In this document: positions 10,400 to 20,412 of the stretch, piece after piece
Layout of the letters: every line of letters starts with the position of its first letter
How positions within the stretch are numbered: position 1 is the stretch's first letter
NCBI RefSeq assembly: GCF_032854445.1
Contig: NW_027017964.1
Span: 236,001-300,000 of the forward strand
DNA length: 64,000 nucleotides
Reading direction: 5' to 3'
Source: Liolophura sinensis
Lineage: Eukaryota > Mollusca > Polyplacophora > Chitonida > Chitonidae
Translations under genes and position numbers: made by a program
The notes under the pieces: generated by a model
The model's input: the letters and a program-made list of their open reading frames with translations, nothing else
Told to the model about the DNA's origin: nothing
The model's database searches: none

Positions 10400-11029
10400 C
10401 GATATATGCCTTTAAATAATTTGACAGCATTGCCAGCAAAGTTGTCGAATATATCATATATAAAGTTGACTTTGTAGAACTGTTCCCGAACTTGAGCAGA
10501 GTGTACACAGTCAACAAGGATGTTTAATACCGTATTCAGCTTCACATCCAACACACAGTGGGGCAGTGCCCCTCATCAAGAATAAAACTGTGAGCCAAAG
10601 GAGAATGGCGAATACTGCAACCTCGTTAAAATACTTCGTATCTGCAAAACACACGTGTTTGTGAGACACGAGACGTGTATAAGAATTATATCAAATGACA
10701 GGGTGAATAGCACGCAGTTTATTATGCACCTGTAAATCCCAATGACTCTGCAGACGGCGACGAATATATTGAATATTAGACCTATAATCAGTATAATGGA
10801 TCTTAATTTTAGATGCTGATTTATTATGGGCAGCTTTAGCTTCCCTGTCTACGACTGTTTCCATAGATGCCAAAATGGCTTGGTATGCAACTGAATATAA
10901 TCCCTGTACCTTTTCATTAGTTTTCTATACAAGTTTAAAATTTCAAGAATTAACGGACTTTTAAATTTATTACGCTGTATTGCCAAAAGGCAGAAGAGTG
11001 AGTCACTACATACCACCACCCCACACCAC
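10400..11029 (-). mobile_element. LINE-A 3' piece (RNase H end and downstream ORF tail)
   Basis: Minus-strand frames contain VVCSDSLFCLLAIQRNKFKS (the last RNase H aspartate block) and then LQVHNKLRAIHPVI and FYKVNFIYDIFDNFAGNAVK, which match the C-terminal tail of the LINE-A polyprotein at 45.3-45.6 kb. Upstream domains are missing and it is frameshifted. Confidence 0.65.
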
Positions 11030-11115
11030 ACCCTCCGTGGGGTGTACGGGGTGAAAATAATAGAACCTAGGTCCTCCAGGCAAGCTTGTCATAGAAGGCG
11101 ACTAAGATCGTGAAA
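11030..11115 (+). repeat. LINE-leader-like motif
   Basis: The sequence GGGGTGTACGGGGTGAAAAT, then AGGTCCTCCAGGCAAGCTTG and GGCGACTAAG, resembles the extreme 5' end of the LINE-A leader (14.56-14.63 kb) but is diverged, so it may come from a related LINE family. The stretch that follows to 11467 shows nothing I recognise. Confidence 0.4.
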
Positions 11116-11467
11116 TGCACAAGGGACCGCGCAGTTGACCAGCTTTCATTGTTTTATCAACCAAACATGAACAACATCCAACGCCTAAACTAGATCTATT
11201 CGTTCTTAAAAAAACATTACAAGGTTCAGCTAAAGAAGTTTAAAATGTTAAAAAAATTAAGGTCTGACAATATCATTATTCAATGTGTTCAGTATTCAAT
11301 TAAACTAAATTTAAAGCATTGAATTTATTATCATTGACTTCCACTTTGGATATACCTGTAGTCGCATGTGTAGCCGCATAAGTATGAATGAATATGTATA
11401 AGGGAGTGACACGTGACAGGGATCGGAATCTTAATGATCTTTGTGAAGAATGTAAAGTGCTTCGTTA
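11116..11467. other. Unassigned AT-rich stretch
   Basis: No open frame, inverted repeat or copy of a window repeat was seen. Confidence 0.4.
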
Positions 11468-11924
11468 CGGAGACCCCCGTGGAGTCTCTGGGATGAAAGA
11501 ATTGGACCTCAGCCCTCTATACAAGGTTGTCGTAAAAGACGACAAAGCTTGAGCTCGCTCGTGTGAATATAATTGTCTCACATCTTCTCGGATGTGTGAG
11601 AGGCAACCGAAAAGCGACCTGTTTGCCGTGGATTGCGACCCGTAATCTCCGAGGACGGGATCCTGGTGGCTGAGGGCGACCCGCATCCTCACGTCCAACA
11701 CGCCACTTTGGCCCTTACTTGGAGAAAGACGGCAGGTCGGATGGGTCCGGTCCGATTAATCGGCTGGACGCGTCAAGTCCTGCACTTGACCCCGTTTGTG
11801 ATTATTTCACTTACTGCGATGTCAAGTGTTTTTTCTTCATATCCTCTTGATCGTGGCCAATGTAGAAGGCGATGGCTAATAGGTCAATTAAGTGGATTGA
11901 ATTTAACCTTTGGTATAATTCCTT
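11468..11924 (+). mobile_element. LINE-A 5' leader fragment
   Basis: It is collinear with 14.56-14.88 kb and 15.72-15.78 kb: GACCTCAGCCCTC, CAACCGAAAAGCGACCTGTT, GGATCCTGGTGGCTGAG and AGGCGATGGCTAATAGGTCA. No gag follows; the PLE copy at 11925 cuts it off. The 168-residue frame crossing it (11633-12139) mixes LINE leader and PLE leader and is not a real protein. Confidence 0.6.
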
Positions 11925-12148
11925 GCGATCATCGACTTGGAATGCCCTTCACGGACTATGAATGGTATACGAATGTTGGACATAACGCTTATATTCATTA
12001 CCTGCGCATGTCCCGATTCTGCTGGTGGATTTTGACCCCGAGGAGAGGCCTCTTCACAACTGTACCACTAACTATGAGTTACAACAATATCTACAGGAAT
12101 AACCATGGGAATAGTGTTGCATGTGTTCTATCCAACTGAACAATTGTT

Positions 12149-12597
12149 TTGACACTGATGTCCCAGAGCAAACATTCAACTATTTCCAAATGTCTTACAT
12201 GTCCATCATTTGATACATTGGCCTCTTTTATTTCTTCACTGAATGGTAAATGTTGTTCTGTTAATTTCTACGTTAACTTAAGTTGTACTGCCTCCAACTG
12301 TATTTACTTTGGTAACATGCAAGCAGTGTGGTCAGCAGTATGTTGGGAAGACCAACGAGAAACTACGTCTACAGGTGAACGAGCACCGTGCGCAAGAAAC
12401 AATTACCAACAGGCAAGCATTTCACTGCCTTAAATCATGACTGGAACCATTTCAGTATTCAAATAATGGAATCGGTTTATCCATCAACAAATGAGACAGA
12501 TGTCAAATTTGAACGCAAAATCCGTGACCGCGAGCTTTTCTGGATGCTAGAGTTTGGTTCAGTCTTCCCGTATGGGTTGAATGACCACGTTATGTAA
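12149..12597 (+). pseudogene. N-terminal GIY-YIG endonuclease of PLE P1
   Basis: The 5' part reads ISKCLTCPSFDTLASF and SCTASNCIYFGN. After a frameshift near 12330 the text continues through KQLPTGKHF, DWNHFSIQIMESVYPST and KIRDRELFWMLEFGSVFPYG, ending LNDHVM at TAA. The better-preserved P7 copy has CIYLVTCKQCGQQYVGKT here, the GIY-YIG signature with flanking cysteines. The enzyme would nick target DNA to start target-primed reverse transcription. This copy is inactive. Confidence 0.7.
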
Positions 12598-12704
12598 GTC
12601 GGCAATGTAACATCCAGCCAACCAAATGACTCCATCATAACAAATTTATTCAAATACCATAAGCGTAGACCTCGCAGTCATTGTAGGAGGAAGTTCAATA
12701 GAAA

Positions 12705-13785
12705 ATGATTCACAAACACGTTACAGTAAACTATTTTGTACGATTGTCGTATGACACCAATAGCATGCATGCTCTATGCAAACTATTATATGCACTGCCA
12801 TTGAATTTCCTTATACAGGTAGTTCAAGACGTATCCAATAACATACACAATTTTAACGTTCCACCTCACCTTGTACGTCTGTATCAAGCCATTTCGTATA
12901 TTCGATTGTATCGCCCTGTAACTACAATTGAAACTCAACACGATCGACTCTTTCTAAAGATACAGTATTTAGACAAAGGCCTTGATTTAATTAACCAAGA
13001 GCCACCTTCCATATCCTATGAGTATAGAAATCATATCGTTTCAAAAACTTTCAATTATTCCCAGGCCATCAAGGATTTCGATTATGCGATGCATACTTCT
13101 GGCGGCTATAACTGTGATTCTCAATCCTCAGTTTTTACCTACGACGAATGCAAACATGTCCTGACTGGTGACCTTAATATTATTAAGAATCATGATCTAA
13201 GGAATCTCTCTGACAGTCCTAAGTATAGAAAAAAGAGACATGTCAACATTAGATCTAACAAAAAAAATATCATCTCGGCGCTTGAGGAATGTTACAAAGT
13301 GGTCAGAACGGGAGAAAGTGGATTCTTGATTGGCTTGAGATTGTCAAAAAAGTTAGTTTAGCTATACACCGTACAGACATTGATGCTCTACCTAAAGTTA
13401 AACAGGTTCTGAAGGATCCCACTGCGCAAGAAACACTCGCTGACCTTCATAGTAAATTTGTCATCACTGTAGCCGACAAGGCTCCTAATAATGTCATCTT
13501 TATTTGCAAGAATTATTATTATCAAATTCTTGTTCAAGAGCTAGTACATCTAAAATAACACCCACGTATTCTGCAACTGTATGTACTGTGGAGGAACTAT
13601 TAATAAACACATAACCTTTCTTAAAGAAAGCGTCTAAGTATACGTACCCGTCAAACAGAAATACCACAACATTACTGGATTCCTAAAATGCATAAATCCC
13701 ATGCAAGGCTCAATTTATTGCGGGCTCAAGAAGTTGTACCACCAAACTCTTGTCAACCCTACTTATGAGAGCGTTTTGTTTATTG
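12705..13785 (+). pseudogene. PLE P1 reverse transcriptase, N-terminal half
   Basis: One frame from 12705 to 13361 includes LIQVVQDVSNNIHNFNVPPH, RPVTTIETQHDRLF, SGGYNCDSQSSVFTYDECKH and NIISALEECYK. A frameshift then leads into ALPKVKQVLKDPTAQETLAD and VADKAPNNVIFICKNYYYQ (finger region). The sequence for the PK box (YWIPKMHKSH) lies at 13670-13700. This is the conserved region before RT motif 1 in PLEs. The palm catalytic motifs are absent from this copy. Confidence 0.7.
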
Positions 13786-13790
13786 TAAAA

Positions 13791-14215
13791 TTTGACGTGC
13801 TACACTCTAAAAATGTTGTATATACAGTCGTTTTGCATGGGATGTGTGGCAACAATATATTGGCCAGACCTCACATCTCCGCTCCAGATTGACGCTGCAT
13901 CGAAAACCTATCAACAACGAAGATTATTGTCGTCTTCCAGACAGTAAGCACAGAAAATCATGCGCATTGTCATTAACTCCCTCCTCTAAAGTCTTTCCAT
14001 TTTATAAAGCATTAGATGGAAATCAAGCCACATTAGATGGAAATCATGCCACCTTAGATGTAAAAGAAATGTTCTTTATAAATAAATACAACCATGTTTC
14101 AATGGTAGTCACCGGCCGTAATATCGTACCTCATAATATCACGATATACCACATGCTTGTACAGTTTATATGTGCAAATATTGTGTCACAAATTATCCGC
14201 AGGGTCATCTGTTAG
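13791..14215 (+). pseudogene. Second, distinct GIY-YIG domain after the P1 RT fragment
   Basis: From 13815 the sequence encodes NVVYTVV, a Gly/Cys-rich GMCGNN and then YIGQTSHLRSRLTLHR, a GIY-YIG signature of a different subtype from the one at 12.2 kb (RLTLHR instead of LRVNEHR). It then reads KHRKSCALSLTPSSKVFPFY and VKEMFFINKYNH. The domain needs one frameshift near 13845. A 21-bp unit encoding LDGNQAT/LDGNHAT is duplicated. Either a fragment of another PLE family joined here by recombination or, less likely, a C-terminal domain of the same element. Confidence 0.55.
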
Positions 14216-14255
14216 ATGCTAATAAAGACGGATCGTCACTTGTCGCCCTGCGGAT
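14195..14255. other. Perfect 10-bp inverted repeat with 41-nt loop
   Basis: ATCCGCAGGG (14195-14204) pairs with CCCTGCGGAT (14246-14255). It sits about 100 nt after the second GIY-YIG domain, where the 3' end of a PLE might lie. The function is unknown. The 300 nt that follow contain nothing recognisable. Confidence 0.4.
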
Positions 14256-14883
14256 AGACACTTAGGTACTGATTTTTTTATTGTTCGCTACTCAACAGCT
14301 TTATACGTGTAAGACCTTGTTCCCAGCAACAATTTATTCATGTATTATGCCACGTAACTAAACCACTGCCTGTACATAACATGTTCCTTAGTTACTGGTA
14401 ACACATATCCTATATAAAGACGTCTATGGGCATTCATATTCATATTACTTAAAAAAATAACATCAAGTTTGAAACTGCAATTTTAATATAAAACATAATG
14501 TAGTAAGTTAATAAGGCGTTTTATTATTTTTTTTCCTATGTAAATTCTCCTCACCAGGGCCCCCGTGAGGTTTCCGGGGTGATAAAAATAGGACTTCAGC
14601 CCTCTAGGCAAGCTTGTCGTAAAAGACGACTACCCTAGAGCTCTCCTGTGTGATCCCGATAAATATAATAGGCTCACATCTTCTGTGTTGTGTGAGAGGC
14701 AACCGATGAGCGACCTGTTTGCCGTGGGTTGCGACCCGTAATCTCCGAGGACGGGATCCTGGTGGTTGAGAGCGTGTTGGTCTTGCGAGATCGTCACGCC
14801 CAACATGTCACTTTGGCCCTTACTTGCAGATGGACTGGAGGGCCGATGGGCCCGGTTCGATCATTCGGCTTGGTCATGTCTTG

Positions 14884-15627
14884 TGTTACGACCCAAACTG
14901 TCTGTATTATAAAGAGATGGCTTGATCGAAATACACGACAGTTTAGCCGCACAAAAAAAAGTAACCAAAACCAGCAGATTTTATTTTTCAACAATTTATT
15001 AGGTTTAACAAGACTTATACAAATACCAAAGTACTTACGTTTAACAAGAAAGGATAGCAATATCTATACAAATAGTAAAGTGCTTACATGTACAACAGTG
15101 TCAAGTCCAAATGATCGCATATATTCCACAATGCTGAAAACCACATAGGCATAAATGCACAGAGACAATATTTATAAGAGGGAAAATCCACAGTATAACT
15201 GAGTGTATGGCGACATATACACAAAATTCCACAGACATGGTCCGTGTACTAATAAGCACTGTGTACACAAGAGCACAAATTAAATATACAAGTTCAGACT
15301 GAAAAACCCTATCAAGCTCGGTGGAGATATGATCTAACAAAGCCAGCAAATACACCAAAATTCAACACAAAAGGCGTACTAAAATAACACATAGCGAAAG
15401 CATCCAAAACCAATAATTCTCCGTTCTCCTCTTTTGACCTGCTTTCATAGGTCTTATAAATCTTCTAGAATAAGAAAATTCTTGAACACTTGTTGTAAAC
15501 AAACAGGCCCCGAACTGAGCGTATTCTGGAACATTCTAAGGCAGAGGCAGACATCTGGCCCTGAAATCAGCATATGTAAACAGTGGCAAGCTAAATTTAG
15601 AAGCTAACGGCAGTTGTTCACATAACA
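14884..15627 (+). mobile_element. Solo LTR 1 (744 bp) of an LTR retrotransposon
   Basis: It starts TGTTACGACCC and ends CACATAACA, the TG...CA ends of an LTR. CTTG flanks it on both sides (14880-14883 and 15628-15631), a 4-bp target duplication. Removing it restores the LINE leader (GGTCATGTCTTG then CCTCTGCGTGG). No internal retrotransposon genes remain, so it is the product of LTR-LTR recombination. A second copy is at 19886. Confidence 0.85.
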
Positions 15628-16371
15628 CTTGCCTCTGCGTGGCCCCAATTTCCTCTATATCTGCACATAATTTAGATAAAAGATGTTATTTTTTAAATAT
15701 GGTTTCAAGGACTGCGCTTTGAGGCGATGGCTCATGGGTCAATCTAGTAGACTGAATTTAACATTTGGTATCAATTTGTTCGAGTATACCTCATATGGAG
15801 TCCTTCGTGTCTTTCCTGCTGGGTATTCCCAGGTTCAGGCATCGCCCTTGTTGGCACTCCGTGGTGGTTGGGAAACATGTGGGGTGAAATTTATTCATGT
15901 ATGCCATTTCTATTTTAAAACTTCCTTTAAAGGCTTCAAATATATCTAACAAATCTTCCTCTCAGCCGACTTTGTCTTCAAGTGCTGACAAAAAGAGGAA
16001 GTTATCTGACTCACTTGATGATGAACAGAACAGTTAGCTGGCTTTCATTGTTCTCTCAACTAAGAGTGAAAAAAGATTTTTTTCAAAAATTCATCCGTTT
16101 TTCCTGCAAAGGGCTCTCTAGGGCGCAGCTGGAATCTTTAAAAACGTCAAAAAACTTAGATCCGGAGACATTCTCATTGAATGTTTCCGGCAACAACAAT
16201 CAAAGAATTTACTTCAGTTAAATAAAACATCCGATATATCTGTTTTCATCTCCCCTCACCATTCCCTGAACAGCTGTCAGGGAATAATTCGTGGTAGGGA
16301 TGGCGATATAACTGATCTAACTGAGGAAGAAATCTGCCAATAACAATTCACAGGGTGTTATCAGAGTTAAA

Positions 16372-17060
16372 CGCTTCATTACAAAGAAATCTGATAACAT
16401 CCTTAAATTTAATACTTACCTGCTGACCTTTAACACTACCCCTCTTACGTCGCATATCTACGTTAGCCCGTATAGGGTTAATGTGGATATATATAACCCT
16501 AATCCTACACGTTGTTTTAATTGCCACAAATTTGGTCATGACAAGAGCCAGTGTCAGAATAGACTGATTTGTTTCAGATGCGGCAGTGACGGTCATGATG
16601 ACATTCGACTGCAGCAACACAGCTAAGTGTTGCAACTGCAATGGAGATTATATGGCCTCCTCTGGGGACTGTCCGCGTTTCGTTAAGAAAAAACAATATA
16701 TCCTATCAGGACGCCCGGAAATTAGCCTCACTGTCGAACACTTCTCTACAGACTTCGTTTGCCAATGTGGTCAAGCGAGTAGCAACTGTTGCTACTCAAA
16801 CCTCTTGGACTTGGCCCATTGGAAACGACAAACCTAGTTACGTTTCTGTGGAGCTTTCGTCTCAACCTTCGTTTAATTCTTCCTCAACTCACACAACTTC
16901 AACACAACAAATAAAAACTGGTAAACCAGCTGAGCCCAATTCCCCTAAACATAATTACAAGTCCAGAAACAAATCTCAAAATAATAATAATCTATTAAGT
17001 AATAAACCTAGTGGCCCCACAGAGCGTCCCTCTAAGGCCACAATGTTTTAATATGTATGG
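16372..17060 (+). pseudogene. LINE-A gag (ORF1) remnant
   Basis: Zinc knuckles CHKFGHDKSQCQN and CFRCGSDGHDD appear at 16520-16600, followed by the third (KCCNCNGDYMASSGDC) in another frame. The downstream frame 16641-17051 reads NNISYQDARKLASL, then a Ser/Thr/Asn-rich tail. ORF1 proteins of this group bind element RNA. Two frameshifts separate the knuckles, so it cannot be expressed intact. Confidence 0.7.
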
Positions 17061-17189
17061 ATCGTTGGAGATCAGATGCGGATGTGATGGATACATCACC
17101 CGCACCAGGGAGATCTAACAGCCGATCTCCACGGAAGGGTCGTCCGCGATCCAAACACAAAGATAAATCTCTTATACGTCTCTTATTGA

Positions 17190-17990
17190 AATCTTATTGA
17201 AATAACTTAGCTAGTTCAGTCTTTAAATACAGTTGCCCTTTGTCTTCAGGAATCTCACCTGAAGACATCAGACAAAGATGAAATAACTCTTAAAATTATT
17301 CACACTATAGCACCTATTGTAGTGAAGAAGAGCGAGCTGCAGGCAGCTCCTCCATCTTCATAAATAACAATATTATTCACAGCCCTGTTGCTCTGAATAC
17401 AGAGCTTCAGGCTGTGGCCGTTCGTGTTTCATTGTCTGAAACAACATTATGTTCAGTGTATATTCCTTCAAGCATTTCTTTGTCAGCTTTGCAGTTACAT
17501 ATTTTAATAGAACAATTGAAAAAACCGTTTATAATAATGGGAGATTTTAATTCTCATAAATCTTAACGGAAAAGTAATAACATCAATAAAAAGGACAAGA
17601 TAGTGGAAGGCTTCTTATCTCAGGTGGAACTGTTATTTCAATGATTGTTCTAATAGCTATTTACATCCGGGTAATGGCACTTGTTCTGCTATGGATGTCA
17701 CTATCAGAGATCTATCACTTCTCCTTGATTTTTCTTGGAAGGTGCATGACGATCTTTGAGGTAGTGATGATTTTCCTATTATACTAGAGCATATCACTTC
17801 TAATTCTTTAGAACGTGTAGCTAGGTGGAAATTCGATATAGCAGACTGAATCGCATTTCAGATGTTCTGTGGGGTCTCTCCAGAGACTCTCAATGCAGCA
17901 GATGATCCTATATTAAAATTGAATGAGCTTGTATTATGAACTGCCAATAGAACTATACCTAAGACCTCGATAAATCCCAAATCCAAAAGT
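17190..17990 (+). pseudogene. LINE-A endonuclease remnant
   Basis: The order of blocks matches copy 1: the LQAVAVRVSLSE-like block near 17410, IIMGDFNSHKS near 17540 (catalytic D and N kept, but a TAA follows), and the DDFPIILEHITSNSLERVAR block near 17770-17830, where the SDH motif reads DDF. Stops occur at several points. The copy then jumps over part of the linker into the RT. Confidence 0.65.
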
Positions 17991-17999
17991 CTAATAACG

Positions 18000-18950
18000 T
18001 ATATTATCAGTTTTTGAACCATTTAGCAACTGAGCCACTGGAGACTTTCTTGGATTTGCTTAATGATATTTGGATAAGTGGTCATTTTCCATCATCATGG
18101 AGGGAGGCGTGTACTATCCCGGTTCCCAAAACGGGTAAGGACCATACTGATCCAAATAATTACCGTCCCATTGGTCTTATCAGCTGTGTCTGTAGGACTA
18201 TGAAACGAATGATTAATGATGGGCTTGTTTGGTTTCTTGAAACCAACAAGTTACTCTCTAATATACACTATGGCTTTCGTCAAGGTAGATCCGCTATGGA
18301 TCGCCTTGTTCGATTCGAAACCTGTATTTGAGATGGCTTATCAATAACGAACATGTGGTGTCTATATTTATTGACCTTGAAAAGGCCTACGACACCACAT
18401 GGAAATATGGTATTTTAAAAGACCACTCGGATATGGGTCTTAAAGGTCGATTACCAATATTTATACACAAATTTTCATCTGATTGCCAGTCTTTCTGACT
18501 CTTATGAGCAGGATATGGGTTACCCCAGGGCTGCATTCTATCACCAACTCTGTTTAGCATAAAAATAAATAGCCTAGCGTCTAAAACCGTCGGTATGCAT
18601 TTTTGTAATAAAGGGAAACTTCATCTTGACCCTGAGCTTAATTTTTTGTGGTGAACAGGTTAAAATTGTTGGAGAAACTAAATTTTTAGGTAAAATATAT
18701 GATAATAAGCTATGTTTTATACCTCCTCTTGAAATGCTTAAAGCTAAATGCACTAAGGCTCTCAATATAATTAAGGTCGTGTCTAGCAACGATTGGGGTG
18801 CTGACCGATCAACTTTATTTAGTTTGTATCGTTCTCTGGTGAGGTCTAAATTAGAGTATGGCTCCATCATTTACGGTTCCGGTAGAAAGTCGTATATTAA
18901 AATGTTGGATCCTGTTCCTCGCCAGGGTTTGAGGCTCAGCCTTGGTGCTT
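18000..18950 (+). pseudogene. LINE-A reverse transcriptase, fingers and part of palm
   Basis: The open stretch 18014-18331 encodes LNDIWISGHFPSSWREACTI, PVPKTGKDHTDPNNYRPIGL, MKRMINDGLVWFLETNKLLS and FRQGRSAMDRLVRFET (RT motifs 1-2). After a frameshift come IDLEKAYDTTWKYGI (motif A) and, at 18540-18600, a palm region that lacks the FVDD block. The thumb region 18626-18945 reads VGETKFLGKIYDNKLCFIPP and SLYRSLVRSKLEYGSIIYGS. The LINE text then breaks at PLE P2. Confidence 0.8.
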
Positions 18951-18953
18951 TTA

Positions 18954-19861
18954 TTGTAAATTATCCTTACTTGGATAGCAATATATCAAAGGGTCCTGCA
19001 TATACATATCTGGCCTTGTAACATTTGTGAGATCTTGCGTTAATTGTGATGACTTTAATCTGCGTAACAAGTTGTTAGTTCAACAACTAGTTTGTCAAGG
19101 ATACTCCATGAAACGGCTTCATTCTAAGTTTCTCAAATTTGACAAAGTATAACACTCTCGTTGGCAGGTATGAACAGAGCGTTCAGAATCTCTGGCGATC
19201 TGCATTGCAACCAACCACATGGACGGCGCTGTTAGCCTTATGTGCAGATCTGTCGCGTACATGGTATTTAACAACATGGACAGTTACACTGGGCAACCAT
19301 CGTCAAACATCTTGTAGACCGCTTTTATACAGACCAGCATGTCATGTGTAACATCATAGATGGCGCCTCTTTTAGTATGATATCTTTAGATATTAACGGG
19401 AAACACGTAATCGTCCGTTACTTTTGAATCACAATCTATTGGATTAAGGCCGGTAACGCTCATTATGTTTGAACTGTATCTAATACCGCTTGACCTGGGG
19501 CTAGGGGCCGTAAAGACAGCCATGCTCATTACATGTGCATGATGCCTTTATGAACAGTTGGAATCAAAGCGCGATTAAAATACCTTGTTAAATTGTTATT
19601 TAATGTGGAACTCATTCATGGACTACGAATTTGCACTTTGATATGGAATTCATGCCTGCAATATCAACCGTCTGCCCGGCATCATTGAAATGTGATGATT
19701 CCTTCTTTTTTTGTGTGTTACGGGCTTTATTTCGTATTTGTATAATTTGTATAATTTCTTACATGTTAAACGTTGTTTTGGAAATAGATCTTGCAATTAT
19801 CGACTTGGAACGCCCTTTACGGACTACAAATGGTATATGAATATCGGACATGACGCTTGTA
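18954..19861 (+). mobile_element. Naiad-like PLE copy P2, 5'-truncated
   Basis: It begins inside the RT C-terminal region (VNYPYLDSNI, SRLVAF-like, RLHSKF and SVQNLWRSAL) and continues with the roughly 650-bp pseudo-LTR (marker GCTTAACCTGGGGC-like block at 19487), ending GGACATGACGCTTGTA. TTTTA is present on both sides (18949-18953 and 19862-19866); intact LINE copies have GGTGCTTTTAGAACCTC here, so this is a target duplication of about 5 bp. Confidence 0.8.
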
Positions 19862-19885
19862 TTTTAGAACCTCACCAGTAGAGAG

Positions 19886-20408
19886 TATTACGACCCAAAC
19901 TGTCTGTATTATAAAGAGATGGCTTGTTCGAAATACACGACAGTTTAGCCGCAGAAAAAAGTAACCAAAACCAGCAGATTTTATTTTACAACAATTTATT
20001 AAGTTTAAGAAGAACAGATAACAAGACTTTTACAAATACTAAGGTACTTACCTTTAACAAGAAAGGATAGCAGTATCTATACAAATACTAAAGTACTTAC
20101 ATGTACAACGGTGGAGATAGGATATAACAAAGCCAGAGGCTATAAAGACACCAAAATTCAGCACAAAAGGCCTACTAAAGTAATACACAGCGAAAGCATC
20201 CAAAACTCTCAATAATTCTCCGTTCTCTCCCTTTGGCCTGCTTTCATAGGTCTTATATAGCCTGGTGGAATTGTCTAGAATAAGAAAATTCCTGAACACT
20301 TGATGTAAACAAACAGGCACCGAACTGAGCGTATTCTGGAACATTCTAAGGTAGAGGGTTAGGGTGGCAAGCTAAATTTAGAAGCTGACGGCAGATGTGC
20401 ACATAACA
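19886..20408 (+). mobile_element. Solo LTR 2 (523 bp), second copy of the same LTR family
   Basis: It starts TATTACGACCC (one change from TGTTACGACCC of solo LTR 1), ends CACATAACA and is flanked by AGAG (19882-19885 and 20409-20412). The intact LINE reads CCCAGTAGAGAGTTTATAAG (complement of 46.3 kb), confirming the insertion site. It is about 220 bp shorter than LTR 1 because of internal deletions. Confidence 0.85.
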
Positions 20409-20412
20409 AGAG

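Larger units (their letters stand above)
11925..13785 (+). mobile_element. Naiad-like PLE copy P1 (endonuclease then RT)
   Basis: Order on the plus strand: pseudo-LTR remnant (11925-12110), GIY-YIG endonuclease (about 12150-12597), linker (12600-12700), RT N-terminal region and fingers (12705-13785). An endonuclease in front of the RT is the permuted arrangement known for the Naiad/Chlamys clade of PLEs; canonical PLEs have it at the C-terminus. The copy breaks off after the sequence for LVNPTYES, before the RT palm. Frameshifts occur near 12330, 13300 and 13560. Confidence 0.75.

Noticed and set aside
11633-12139. 168-residue plus-strand frame
   Set aside because: It crosses the boundary between LINE leader and PLE leader, so it cannot be a native protein.
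13985-14050. Repeated GNxATLD units as a protein repeat domain
   Set aside because: Only a 21-bp slippage duplication within a broken endonuclease frame.
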